DNA from: Bacteroidales bacterium | GTDB taxonomy: Bacteria; Bacteroidota; Bacteroidia; Bacteroidales; UBA932 | Length of the DNA: 64,000 bases | Reading direction: 5' to 3' | Assembly (NCBI GenBank): GCA_024401695.1 | Contig: JAKSKN010000005.1 | Location: 99,796 to 163,795, forward strand | In this document: piece by piece, positions 1 through 9,129 of the stretch | How the letters are laid out: the number at the start of each line of letters is the position of its first letter | Numbering within the stretch: position 1 is the first letter of the stretch | Position numbers and translations under genes: made by a program | Notes under the pieces: model-generated | Seen by the model: only the letters and a program-made list of their open reading frames with translations | Database searches by the model: none | Told to the model about the DNA's origin: nothing

Positions 1-538
1 TTCCTCCGATCAGGGGCACGAATTTAGTGAAATAAAACTTGAATGCAAACCTGACCAATGCATTCGTCGGGATGGACAGTTCGAGTATGACGAGACGCCC
101 GCACGGTTTGAGGACCCTCAGGATTTCTTCCAGAGCTTTCTCGCGGTGTTCAAAATTGCGTATGCCGAAGGCGATGGTGACTCTGTCGAAAGAATTGTCC
201 GGATATGGCAGCGATTCGCTGTCGCCAAGCCGGGCACTCACTCGTCCGTCCAATCCCCTCCTGGCAAGTTTCGTCCGCATCACCTCAAGCATCCCTTCTG
301 AAATGTCAATCCCTTCTATTTCGGTCAATGGATTGGCGTGTTCCGCTATTGCAATGCTGAAATCGCCGGTTCCGCACGCAATATCGAGAATTTTCTGGGA
401 TTTATCCTTCGTGACGATTTTCTGAAGTGCTTTTCGACGCCATAACTTATCCATATTCAACGACATAAGGTGGTTCAACCTATCGTATTCCGGCGCTATG
501 GAATCGAACATATGTTCAATATTTTTCTTTTTCACCAT
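1..538 (-). CDS. menG: Demethylmenaquinone methyltransferase (MenG/UbiE), 3' end outside window
   Basis: Class I SAM-dependent methyltransferase that makes menaquinone from demethylmenaquinone in respiratory quinone synthesis. About 179 residues are visible. The N-terminus carries the family motif around MFDSIAPEYDRLN, then the SAM-binding loop LDIACGTGDFS, and IAFGIRNFEHREKAL further on, all typical of UbiE/MenG. The ATG at 538-536 gives the usual N-terminus. The C-terminal part runs off the left edge. Function follows from family motifs and is quite secure. Confidence 0.93.
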   Translation of the reverse strand, partial: MVKKKNIEHMFDSIAPEYDRLNHLMSLNMDKLWRRKALQKIVTKDKSQKILDIACGTGDFSIAIAEHANPLTEIEGIDISEGMLEVMRTKLARRGLDGRVSARLGDSESLPYPDNSFDRVTIAFGIRNFEHREKALEEILRVLKPCGRLVILELSIPTNALVRFAFKFYFTKFVPLIGG

Positions 539-602
539 TGTCCCAAATTAACAATTTGAATTACCAAATGAGAAAAAATGAATATTTTTAGTAATTAGCG
601 TA

Positions 603-633
603 TTGTTTATAAAATTATTTGAACCTATCTTTG
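603..633 (+). promoter_or_regulatory. Bacteroidota-type promoter
   Basis: TATCTTTG at 626-633 matches the -7 consensus TAnnTTTG. A TTG at 603-605 is spaced about 20 bases upstream, as expected for the -33 element. It points rightward, away from menG, and no coding sequence follows on that strand before the terminator at 672-704. Confidence 0.6.
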
Positions 634-639
634 TAGTGC

Positions 640-704
640 TCAAATACAAACAATAGTACTTTTTAACAAACCGCCGGCCTCGTGATGAGCCCGGCGTTTT
701 TTTT
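640..704 (+). ncRNA. Candidate small RNA of about 65 nt
   Basis: The stretch lies between a good rightward promoter and a strong Rho-independent terminator: stems CGCCGG (672-677) and CCGGCG (691-696), extended by CTC/GAG, then eight T residues at 697-704. There is no plausible reading frame. It may be a small RNA. The hairpin may also end the convergent hybrid-kinase transcript, since the other strand has GTTTGTT after the stem. No known RNA family is recognised. Confidence 0.35.
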
Positions 705-705
705 G

Positions 706-3700
706 TTATTTATCTATCTCCATCTCTTCCTCTAGTTCTTTCCGTCTTACAGGATTGAACTTGAAATCAAGGATAGCAAGCAAGCTGTCTATCTCGAATG
801 GTTTCGGCAGGAAGTAGTCAGCCTTGCACAGGAAACCTTTGCTGCGGTTCATCTCATCACCCTTCGCCGTAAGCAGAATTACAGGGATATGGAAATACTG
901 AGGCGTTGACTTGATCTCCTGACACAGGTCAAAACCATCTTTTTCCGGCATCACTATATCGGTTATGACGGCATCGACTTCATTGTCGTGCAGGATGTTC
1001 AATGCCTCGTCGGCGCCAGATGCGAGAAGCACCCCCTGACAGAATCTCCCCAGTTCATCATACATAAACGCCCTGAGGTCGGCGTCATCATCAACAAACA
1101 GAATGGTCTTGTCCTGAATCGTCTTGTTTTCAATCTTTCTGGCGCGGTTGCGCACCGCGTTCCGGATCTTTTCCTCATCCCTTAGAGTATCAGGGCCGGC
1201 AGGAATCTCAAACCAGAATGTGGCGCCCTGGTCGCCGGCATTGTTGAATGCCCCGATCCTGCCCTTGTGAGCCTCTACAAGAGACTTTGAATAAGCCAGG
1301 CCAAGTCCGAATCCGGTTTCCTCCTCGGTGACCTTGTAGAAGCCGTCAAAGAGCTTGTCAGTATTGATGACACCGATGCCTGAACCGTGGTCCTTTACAC
1401 CGACCTTGATCATATTCGGCTTTTCAGCATCCCATCCGGACCATATAGTAATATGGTGTCCGGCCGAATTATGCTTGAGGGCATTCGCGATCAGGTTGTA
1501 GCACGCGATTTTCATCAGGTTGTCGTCCATCGGCACCATCCCGATGGTCGGGTCAAGCCTGAGGACGAGCTTCATATTGTGAGACATCGCCTCATCATAG
1601 AACTCAACGGCGATCGAACGTAGCCAGTCATTGAAATCCACTGATGAGATGTCAAGTCTCGACAGGCCTTCCTTAATCTTGGACGTAGCCAGGATGGTAT
1701 TCAGAAGAGATGACATCTTGTTGGTCTGAAGCAGGATCTTGCTGAGAGTCTGTTGTGTCTTCTCATCAATCCCTTTATCATTCCTAAGTCGTTTCAGGTG
1801 CCCTTTGACCAATGTCAGAGGCGTGCGGAGTTCGTGATTGACATCGACAAGGAAATTGTACCTCTCTTCCTCCCTCGCCTTTATCTCGTCCTGTCTTGCG
1901 TGTGCAACCTTCCTTGCCAGGAAAAAGAAACAGAACAGGAACGCTCCCGAAAGCAACAGGAACCACGGAGATGCATAATACGGTCTCTTGACAAAAAGCG
2001 AATAAATCTGTTGCGGTTCGGTCCAGGTGCCATCTGCGTTCGTATAGGAGACCTGGATATAATGCGTTCCCGGTGATACCTGCCGCAATCTGACGACAGG
2101 TACGGATGTCTCTTCATCATATACCTGGCCGACAGGGCCGTCCACGTGGATGCGATACATCCTGGTGGACAGAATGTCGCTTGTGTTTGCGAAGAAATTG
2201 ATTTCAACCGTCCTGTTGTTCGTCGGGACTTTGAGATTCTGTATATCCAGTGCCGTCTTGCCGTCAACTGAGACCGAAATCACGCTGATATCGGGGGCGT
2301 CATTGGCCTTGAACAGGAAATCCGGGGTAATTCGGAGCAGAGAGCGTTGTGCCGCCAGATATACGTTTCCTTCCTCAGTTGCCAGTTTCGCATTCTGAGA
2401 GAATACGTCTCTTCTCATTCCGTCAATTTCAGACAGCGTAACCACCCTGCCGTCCGCCGGTGAATACGAGAAGACCTTGTCTGCAGTGGTAAGCCAGACG
2501 TTGTCGTTCGCATCGCAAAGGATCGTGGACGGCTTGCTGCTGAATTTCTGAGGGAACGAAGAGACCTTGTAATCTACAGTATTGAATGACCAGAAACCAT
2601 CTTCGGACACAAACCAGATCAGACCGTTGCTGTCCATCGAGCCTCCTCTCAGGGAATTGGCTGATTCGGATCTGTAAATCGGCCTGAGCTTCTCAGGAAG
2701 TGACTCATCCCATTCATAAAGGCACCGGCCATCCTCGATATACCTGCATTTCGAGCCTTGTACAGGACGCAGGGACGAAGTGAGGTCCAGAGTGGACAGG
2801 TCGATGAATTCTTCTTCCTTCGTATTGACGTCATACCTTATGATGGCGGTATTGAATGTAAGCACCCTTCCCTGCTCGTCGGTGTCGACGAAGGAACCGT
2901 CATAGGTGGCGTTGCTGCAGAAGAATGCCGTCTGCTTCTCTACACCCACACTTTGAAGCGCCCCTGTCTGCTTGTCAAGGATATACCCGCCATCGTTGGA
3001 GGATGTGAATGCCAGAGTATTGTCATCCAATCTTCCTATGCTGATGACTGACAGCCCTTCCGTTGACCGGATTGATTCAAACCGTTCCGTACGGGGGTCA
3101 AAACGATAGATGCCGGCGCCAATGGTGCCGATCCATATATCGTCCTGTGCACCGTCCTGGAACAAGGCCGAAAAGCCTTCGAATGAAGGCGACCAGGTGA
3201 CGAGTTCGGAACCGTAGTTCTTTATATGTGATTCGGAGATGACGAAAGCCCCGATATTCGGGGAACAGCACCATATGCGTCCGTTGTGGTCGGCAAACAT
3301 CGACGTGACGGTAGCTGTCGGGATGGATCCCCTGAAATGCTGGTTATGCTCTATTGTGCTGAGCTTCATCGTCTTGAAATTGAAAATGTTGATACCGCCA
3401 CCTTCGGTGCCTATCCACATTTCATCGCCGACTTCCTGGAAGCAGAGTATGGTTTCGCTCGTAAGGCCCTGCTCCTTCGTGATATGGCACATAACCTGTC
3501 CGTCAGGGCTTATGCAATAGTATCCGTCGTGATATATGCCCTGCCAGAGATTTCCGTTGGAGTCAACGTATGATTCGTAGAAGTCGGTGCTGTTCTGAAA
3601 AACGGACTCGCGGACGAATTTGTTCCTTGTGTCATAGATGAAGTGACCGCCGCCGCTCTTGAACACCAGCAGGTCATTACCACCGTTTCCAGCGCCGTGG

Positions 3701-4236
3701 AGCAGGTCCTTTATCCTGAATGACGGCGTAGCGTTGGATGAAAAGACTGTGGAGAAGGACTCTGTCCCATAATCGTATTTCCAGATGCAGTTCTCGCCAC
3801 CGAAATATATGCTGTCACCGATCTCACAGGCACAGTATGCGACCTTCTTGCCATCCAGACCGACGATACAGTCATTCTCAGGGAAATGAATCTGCGACTT
3901 GTACCCCACAAAACCGCCGTCTGTCATAACCCAGATGACACCGTGGCTGTCTCCAAAGATTCTCAGGACATTGTTCCCGGGGAGGAATCTGTTGTAATCG
4001 GGGGCGTTCTCGGTTGTAATATGAATGAAGGAGTTGCTGCTAGTAAGCTGATACAGACCGTCAGGAGCGCCTATCCAGGCGAAGCCGTTGTCTTCAACAA
4101 AAATCGAGTTGACCTTCGATGGGAAACCATTTGCAGAGGACAGCCTGAAATACGAATAGTCCTTGGCCTGAAGCAAAGGCGTGACTATCGTCAGCAGCAG
4201 CGCCGCTATCGTCAGTGTTAGTGTCAGTTTTTTCAT
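706..4236 (-). CDS. Hybrid two-component sensor kinase without DNA-binding domain
   Basis: Membrane sensor of the Bacteroidota hybrid (HTCS) type, 1176 residues from the ATG at 4236, where a signal peptide begins (MKKLTLTLTIAAL). An upstream TTG would only add a non-matching leader. Order: periplasmic two-bladed propeller repeats (about 25-690), a Y_Y_Y domain (about 700-780), one transmembrane helix, HisKA with phospho-acceptor in VNHELRTPL, HATPase with GFGLGLAYS, and a receiver domain with ILFVDDDADLR and phosphorylatable Asp in AVITDIVMPEKDG. Classical HTCS proteins end in an AraC-type helix-turn-helix. This one stops about 15 residues after the receiver, so output must go through protein contacts or another regulator. 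The frame is intact, so this looks natural rather than truncated. Confidence 0.9.
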   Translation of the reverse strand: MKKLTLTLTIAALLLTIVTPLLQAKDYSYFRLSSANGFPSKVNSIFVEDNGFAWIGAPDGLYQLTSSNSFIHITTENAPDYNRFLPGNNVLRIFGDSHGVIWVMTDGGFVGYKSQIHFPENDCIVGLDGKKVAYCACEIGDSIYFGGENCIWKYDYGTESFSTVFSSNATPSFRIKDLLHGAGNGGNDLLVFKSGGGHFIYDTRNKFVRESVFQNSTDFYESYVDSNGNLWQGIYHDGYYCISPDGQVMCHITKEQGLTSETILCFQEVGDEMWIGTEGGGINIFNFKTMKLSTIEHNQHFRGSIPTATVTSMFADHNGRIWCCSPNIGAFVISESHIKNYGSELVTWSPSFEGFSALFQDGAQDDIWIGTIGAGIYRFDPRTERFESIRSTEGLSVISIGRLDDNTLAFTSSNDGGYILDKQTGALQSVGVEKQTAFFCSNATYDGSFVDTDEQGRVLTFNTAIIRYDVNTKEEEFIDLSTLDLTSSLRPVQGSKCRYIEDGRCLYEWDESLPEKLRPIYRSESANSLRGGSMDSNGLIWFVSEDGFWSFNTVDYKVSSFPQKFSSKPSTILCDANDNVWLTTADKVFSYSPADGRVVTLSEIDGMRRDVFSQNAKLATEEGNVYLAAQRSLLRITPDFLFKANDAPDISVISVSVDGKTALDIQNLKVPTNNRTVEINFFANTSDILSTRMYRIHVDGPVGQVYDEETSVPVVRLRQVSPGTHYIQVSYTNADGTWTEPQQIYSLFVKRPYYASPWFLLLSGAFLFCFFFLARKVAHARQDEIKAREEERYNFLVDVNHELRTPLTLVKGHLKRLRNDKGIDEKTQQTLSKILLQTNKMSSLLNTILATSKIKEGLSRLDISSVDFNDWLRSIAVEFYDEAMSHNMKLVLRLDPTIGMVPMDDNLMKIACYNLIANALKHNSAGHHITIWSGWDAEKPNMIKVGVKDHGSGIGVINTDKLFDGFYKVTEEETGFGLGLAYSKSLVEAHKGRIGAFNNAGDQGATFWFEIPAGPDTLRDEEKIRNAVRNRARKIENKTIQDKTILFVDDDADLRAFMYDELGRFCQGVLLASGADEALNILHDNEVDAVITDIVMPEKDGFDLCQEIKSTPQYFHIPVILLTAKGDEMNRSKGFLCKADYFLPKPFEIDSLLAILDFKFNPVRRKELEEEMEIDK

Positions 4237-4316
4237 TATGTGGTCGTTACACCGAAATATAGCAAAACCAAAACACAATTCCAAATAACTGAATGACTTT
4301 CAATTGATAAAGTGAT

Positions 4317-4970
4317 CTAAAGGGTTGCGATCACTGATTCACACGAAACGGCAAGATCACCGACTTTCACCTTTATCTGTGCATCAAGAGGCAGGAAAAT
4401 GTCAATCCTGGATCCGAATTTTATGATACCGCACTGGGCTCCGGCTTCTACGGAGAGCCCCGGTTTGGCATAGTTGACTATACGTCTTGCAAAGCCTCCG
4501 GCAATCTGCTTGAACAGAATCTCGTGGCCCTCCGGAGTCTTGATCGCCGTGCAGGTATGTTCGTTGTCCTGTGACGATTTCGGCTTGAATGCGAAGAAAT
4601 GCTTTCCGGGATGATACTTGTAGTATGTGACCGTACCCTTCACCGGCCAGAAGTTTGCGTGATAATCGAAGAAATTCATATACACGGAAACCTTGATGCA
4701 GTCGCGTTTCAAGTATTCACCCTCATATTCTTGCTCGACAATCACAACTCTCCCATCTGCAACGGATAAAACATTTTTGTCACAACTCGTAACTTTTTTG
4801 TTAGGAACTAAAAAGAACTTAGTTTGCCACACTGCGACCCAGATGGCGACACCAGTTATCGTCCAGTCGAGCCAATCAATCCTTACAAGCAGGAACATCG
4901 CGGCGATGACCGCTGCACAGCAGATATATATAATTGCGATCGAGCCGTATGAATTCTTATCTATCTTCAT
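4317..4970 (-). CDS. psd: Phosphatidylserine decarboxylase proenzyme
   Basis: Makes phosphatidylethanolamine from phosphatidylserine. It belongs to the short Psd type, about 217 residues from the ATG at 4970; the longer frame upstream has no Psd-like sequence and overlaps cdsA. Two hydrophobic helices lie near the N-terminus. The autocleavage site that creates the pyruvoyl group is the Gly-Ser in IKFGSRIDIFLP near residue 180. It lies 20 bases downstream of cdsA, which makes the CDP-diacylglycerol that feeds this pathway, so the two are probably one operon with ftsH. Confidence 0.93.
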   Translation of the reverse strand: MKIDKNSYGSIAIIYICCAAVIAAMFLLVRIDWLDWTITGVAIWVAVWQTKFFLVPNKKVTSCDKNVLSVADGRVVIVEQEYEGEYLKRDCIKVSVYMNFFDYHANFWPVKGTVTYYKYHPGKHFFAFKPKSSQDNEHTCTAIKTPEGHEILFKQIAGGFARRIVNYAKPGLSVEAGAQCGIIKFGSRIDIFLPLDAQIKVKVGDLAVSCESVIATL

Positions 4971-4990
4971 TGAGGATGACTTTGGGGTTA

Positions 4991-5836
4991 TCAGATGAGT
5001 CCGAAAATCGAAAGGTAGATGCAAGAGAGTGGAATGGCTATGAGTGAACTGTCGAAGCGGTCGAGCACTCCCCCATGGCCCGGAATGGCATTTCCGCTGT
5101 CCTTGACGTGGAAATAGCGTTTCCACATTGATTCAACCAGGTCTCCACAGACGGCACCGACACTGATAATCACGCCGACAGCGATACAATGGGCAAGGGA
5201 GAACGGCAGCCACGTCAGATAATGAAGTCCGACTGCGGTGGCCGTGCCGATCACAACGGCACCCCAGAATCCCCACCAGGATTTCTTCGGGGAGATTGAA
5301 GGCGCAAGCTTCCGTGAATCCGGTTTCTGGCCTAAAGCAGTGCCGATGGCGTATGCTCCGACGTCACTCATCCAAATGATGATGAAAAGAGAAAGAAGCA
5401 TCCACCCGTCAAACACTTCGCAATCCATCACCAGCTTTGGCGACAGCGCGATAGGAAGGGCGATGTATAGCAGAGCTGCATATATATACGACAGATTGCC
5501 GTGGTCTTCGTGATTCTGCCTGAAGATGCAGCTTATAGGTATGGCGAGCAGCAGCAGGAAGCAGCAGCTCACAAGGACGGATACCAAGGTCACGGAAGCC
5601 TTGGCATAACACTCAAGGAAGTAAACGGCCAGAAATCCGCATAGACCGCAGAGAATTGCCATCGCGCGCTGTAATTTCATCGATTCGCCGATGGATATGT
5701 TGAAGAATTCTCTCATCCCATAAAGCATTATGCACCAGAACAGGCAGAAATACGTGATTCTGTCGAACGTGATGCAGAATGCCATTATGGCAACGAACAG
5801 AGCGCCGGATATGGTTCTCTTGGCTAAATCATTCAT
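4991..5836 (-). CDS. cdsA: Phosphatidate cytidylyltransferase
   Basis: Integral membrane enzyme that converts phosphatidic acid and CTP to CDP-diacylglycerol. About 281 residues with seven or eight hydrophobic segments. The CDS signature appears near the C-terminus as KDSGNAIPGHGGVLDRFDS, with the conserved Asp residues that bind metal. Its start overlaps the ftsH stop by eight bases, which indicates translational coupling. The order ftsH-cdsA-psd links membrane protein quality control and phospholipid synthesis. Confidence 0.95.
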   Translation of the reverse strand: MNDLAKRTISGALFVAIMAFCITFDRITYFCLFWCIMLYGMREFFNISIGESMKLQRAMAILCGLCGFLAVYFLECYAKASVTLVSVLVSCCFLLLLAIPISCIFRQNHEDHGNLSYIYAALLYIALPIALSPKLVMDCEVFDGWMLLSLFIIIWMSDVGAYAIGTALGQKPDSRKLAPSISPKKSWWGFWGAVVIGTATAVGLHYLTWLPFSLAHCIAVGVIISVGAVCGDLVESMWKRYFHVKDSGNAIPGHGGVLDRFDSSLIAIPLSCIYLSIFGLI

Positions 5837-7811
5837 TGACTGATGCTGTTTCTACAGGTTTTTCTTCTTTCTTGAGTCTGTCTTCGCCGTGCTTACCGGC
5901 CTTAGGGCCAAGAAGAGCCTCGATATCGTCGGACATTATGACTTCCTTTTCGATAAGCAGACTGGCAAGCTTGTCAAGTGCCTCCCAGTTGTCCTTGAGG
6001 AGCTTCCTTGTACGGTTTGTCACCTCTTCGATGAGAGCCTTTGCTTCGGAATCGATAAGTTCGGCCGTCTTTTCGCCATATGGCTTCGTGAATCCGTATC
6101 CAGCGCCTTCAGCATCATAATAGCTGAGGTTGCCGACCTTTTCGCTCATTCCGAAGTACGTGACCATCGAATACGCTATCTTGGTCATCCGTGAGAAGTC
6201 GCTGAGCGCACCCGTGCAAGGCACGCCGTCATTGATCATCTCTTCAGCCACGCGGCCGCCTACAAGGCAGCACATCTCGTCCATAAGGTCGCTCTTGGAC
6301 TGCATCACCTTCTCGTCAGGCAGGCTCCAGGTGATGCCCAGGGCCTGTCCTCTTGGGATGATGCTGACCTTCAATACAGGGTCACAACCAGGAAGCAGCC
6401 ATCCTGCAACGGCGTGGCCGGCCTCGTGGTATGCGGTGATCCTCTTCTCCTTCTCGGACATTATGGTCTTCTTCCTCTCTATGCCGCCGACCACGCGGTC
6501 AACTGCGTCCATGAAGTCCTGGTTGCAGATGTCCGTTCGGTTCTTGCGGGCGGCAGTAAGCGCCGCCTCATTGCATATGTTGGCAATATCGGCGCCCGAG
6601 AAGCCAGGGGTATGCTTGGCAATGGCCTCAAGGTCGAAATCAGTTGAAAGCTTGAGATTCTTGATGTGGACCTGGAATATCTCCTTGCGTTCGTTCAGAT
6701 CAGGCAGGGTCACGTGGATCTGGCGGTCGAAACGTCCGGCACGCATAAGGGCCTTGTCCAGGATGTCGGCACGGTTGGTGGCGGCAAGCACGATGACGCC
6801 GCTGTTGGAACCGAAGCCGTCCATCTCTGTAAGAAGCTGGTTCAGGGTGTTCTCGCGCTCGTCATTGGAACTCCAGCCCGCATTCTTGCCGCGGGCACGG
6901 CCGACGGCATCAATCTCGTCGATGAAGACGATGCAAGGGGCCTTTTCCTTTGCCTGGGAGAACAGGTCACGCACACGGCTTGCACCGACGCCGACAAACA
7001 TCTCGACGAAATCTGAACCGCTGATCGAGAAGAACGGAACGTTGGCCTCGCCTGCCACAGCCTTCGCAAGAAGGGTCTTACCTGTGCCCGGAGGGCCTAC
7101 AAGCAGGGCACCTTTAGGAATCTTTCCGCCGAGCGAAGTGTATTTCTTAGGATTCTTGAGGAAATCGACTATCTCCATCACTTCCTCCTTTGCTCCGTAC
7201 AGTCCAGCCACATCCTTGAAAGTGACGTTGACCTTGTCCTTGTCGGCAAGCTTGCCCGTGGCCTTGCCGACGTTGAAAGGATTCATCCCACCACCGGCAC
7301 CGCCGCCGGCACCTTTGTTCATACCACGGAACATCCATCCCCAGAGGATGAACAGTAATATCAGAGGCAGGATCCACTCAAGCACGTTCGACCATATCTT
7401 GGCGTCATTCTCCATAACGACCTTGACCTGTCCGTCTTCCGGGAGCTGGCTGTTCAACTCCTCGAAAGTGGTTTCGGGATCGAATCTTGTCGAAGTCAGG
7501 AAGAAGAAATGAGGCGAGCGTGTCGGAACCCTGCCGCCGGCGAAGAGCCCGTCATACTTGGCCAGGCAGTCAGGCTTGACGGTAACGTTGCCCTTGAAGT
7601 CATTGCGGACGAAATGAATCTCCTTGACGTCCCCGTCAAGTATCATTTCCTTGACCTGGGCCCATTCGATCTTCTGTGCCGCCGGAGAACTGTTGCCGAA
7701 AAGCATCCAGCCTATGCCCAGTATAAGCAGTATGTAGAACCACGAAAGGTTGATGCGGATGACCTTGGTCTTCCTGCCTTTCTTTTTGTTGTTATTTCTG
7801 TTATTTGCCAT
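5829..7811 (-). CDS. ftsH: ATP-dependent zinc metalloprotease FtsH
   Basis: Membrane-anchored AAA+ protease that degrades misfolded and regulatory membrane proteins. 660 residues: a basic N-terminal tail, TM helix 1, a periplasmic region, TM helix 2 (about 143-160), a Gly-rich linker, the AAA domain with Walker A GPPGTGKT and Walker B VFIDEID, an SRH with [17 protein letters not shown], and the zinc site HEAGH. Length and motif order are canonical. The first gene of the ftsH-cdsA-psd run, divergent from birA. Confidence 0.97.
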   Translation of the reverse strand: MANNRNNNKKKGRKTKVIRINLSWFYILLILGIGWMLFGNSSPAAQKIEWAQVKEMILDGDVKEIHFVRNDFKGNVTVKPDCLAKYDGLFAGGRVPTRSPHFFFLTSTRFDPETTFEELNSQLPEDGQVKVVMENDAKIWSNVLEWILPLILLFILWGWMFRGMNKGAGGGAGGGMNPFNVGKATGKLADKDKVNVTFKDVAGLYGAKEEVMEIVDFLKNPKKYTSLGGKIPKGALLVGPPGTGKTLLAKAVAGEANVPFFSISGSDFVEMFVGVGASRVRDLFSQAKEKAPCIVFIDEIDAVGRARGKNAGWSSNDERENTLNQLLTEMDGFGSNSGVIVLAATNRADILDKALMRAGRFDRQIHVTLPDLNERKEIFQVHIKNLKLSTDFDLEAIAKHTPGFSGADIANICNEAALTAARKNRTDICNQDFMDAVDRVVGGIERKKTIMSEKEKRITAYHEAGHAVAGWLLPGCDPVLKVSIIPRGQALGITWSLPDEKVMQSKSDLMDEMCCLVGGRVAEEMINDGVPCTGALSDFSRMTKIAYSMVTYFGMSEKVGNLSYYDAEGAGYGFTKPYGEKTAELIDSEAKALIEEVTNRTRKLLKDNWEALDKLASLLIEKEVIMSDDIEALLGPKAGKHGEDRLKKEEKPVETASVNE

Positions 7812-7829
7812 ATTTCTGTCTGGAATGAC

Positions 7830-7838
7830 TAACTTTGT
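7830..7838 (+). promoter_or_regulatory. birA promoter -7 element
   Basis: TAACTTTGT matches the TAnnTTTG consensus and sits about 25 bases before the ATG at 7861. This favours 7861 over the in-frame ATG at 7825 as the start of birA, because the latter would lie upstream of the transcription start. Confidence 0.5.
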
Positions 7839-7860
7839 ATTCTACAAATATACAACAAAA

Positions 7861-8469
7861 ATGGCACCATCCCATACGCGCGGGCGCATATTGTGGTATA
7901 ATGACGTGGATTCCACGAACAGCGAGCTCAGAAGGCATATTTCCGAGCTTGACAATCTGTCAGTAATCGCTGCTGCCGGCCAGTCCGCAGGCCGCGGTCA
8001 GGGCACCCACAGCTGGTTCTCCACCCCGGGAGCCAACCTGACGTTCTCCATACTCTACAACCACGACGGCCTCGATGCGTCCGAGGCCATACTCGTCACC
8101 TGCGTGACCACTTTGGGCATACGTGACTATCTGCTGGGGCGTGGTGTGCAGACACGTATCAAATGGCCCAATGACATATGGGCCGGGGACAGGAAAATCT
8201 GCGGGATTCTCATTGAAAACATCCTTGAAGGCCACTCGATAAGGCAGAGCATAGTCGGCGTAGGGTTGAACCTCAATGAGACGGACTGGCCTGCCGAACT
8301 GCCGAATCCTGTCAGTCTCAAGGAGCTGACCGGCAGAAGTTATGTCATTGAAGCTGAACTTGATGCGCTGTCAGACGCAATCTGCCGTCGATTCGGGCAG
8401 ATGGCTACGAAAGACGGCAGACTCGGATTGCAAGAAGAATTCGAAAAGTATATGTTCAGACTCCCCTGA
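7861..8469 (+). CDS. birA: Biotin--[acetyl-CoA-carboxylase] ligase
   Basis: Attaches biotin to the carboxylase carrier protein. About 202 residues, catalytic domain only, without the N-terminal helix-turn-helix of E. coli BirA, so it is an enzyme and not a repressor. The biotin/ATP loop is seen in SAGRGQGTHSW, followed by IKWPNDIW and the GILIEN segment with the conserved Lys and Ile. Its 3' end overlaps convergent rpe by 14 bases. Confidence 0.92.
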   Translation: MAPSHTRGRILWYNDVDSTNSELRRHISELDNLSVIAAAGQSAGRGQGTHSWFSTPGANLTFSILYNHDGLDASEAILVTCVTTLGIRDYLLGRGVQTRIKWPNDIWAGDRKICGILIENILEGHSIRQSIVGVGLNLNETDWPAELPNPVSLKELTGRSYVIEAELDALSDAICRRFGQMATKDGRLGLQEEFEKYMFRLP

Positions 8470-9106
8470 GCATTTTTATCGCTTCCGCAGGATTGTCCGA
8501 CCTGAATACCGTGCTCCCCGCTACGATCAGATCGACTCCGGCCTCCCTCAGAGCCTGGACATTGCCGGCGTTCACGCCGCCGTCAACCTCTATCAGAGCC
8601 GTCGCTCCCCTCTTCTCAATCTCGGCCTTCAGCGTCATTACCCTGTCAATGCTGTCATAGATGAATTTCTGGCCGCCAAAGCCGGCAAACACCGACATTA
8701 TCAGGAAATAATCCGCCTTGCCGATATACGGGAACAATTTCTTGACGGGCACATCAGGGTCAATGGCGACACCGGCCTTGATCCCGAGGGCGTGGAGCCT
8801 GTCGATGAAGCGGGAAGTCCTGCATCTGGACGCTTCCCAATGGAATGACACCATCTGCACGCCGTCCGACTGGAGTTTCTCGAACCAGCGTTCCGGATGG
8901 ACAACCATAAGGTGGACATCCATCGGACGTTCAGCCTTCTTTGCGAGCTGGTCTATGACCGAGAAACCGAATGAGATGTTGGGCACGAGCGTACCGTCCA
9001 TCACATCCAGATGAAAGATATCTCCGCTCTTGTTGACGAGACGGATATCATCCTCCAAATGCAGGAAATCAGCTGCCAGTATTGACGGAGCTACTTGTAC
9101 GGACAT
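8456..9106 (-). CDS. rpe: Ribulose-phosphate 3-epimerase
   Basis: TIM-barrel enzyme of the pentose phosphate pathway that interconverts ribulose 5-phosphate and xylulose 5-phosphate. 216 residues, standard length. Metal ligands are visible in FHLDVMDGTLVPN, in VHLMV, and in EVDGGVN with the phosphate-binding GSTVF after it. It lies 23 bases downstream of dnaA and may be co-transcribed. Confidence 0.96.
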   Translation of the reverse strand: MSVQVAPSILAADFLHLEDDIRLVNKSGDIFHLDVMDGTLVPNISFGFSVIDQLAKKAERPMDVHLMVVHPERWFEKLQSDGVQMVSFHWEASRCRTSRFIDRLHALGIKAGVAIDPDVPVKKLFPYIGKADYFLIMSVFAGFGGQKFIYDSIDRVMTLKAEIEKRGATALIEVDGGVNAGNVQALREAGVDLIVAGSTVFRSDNPAEAIKMLRGV

Positions 9107-9129
9107 ATCTGGAATATGAATGATCTTGA

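Noticed and set aside
6130-7512. 460-residue open frame antisense to ftsH
   Set aside because: Shadow of a conserved gene; composition is biased and no domain is visible, while the opposite strand is canonical FtsH.
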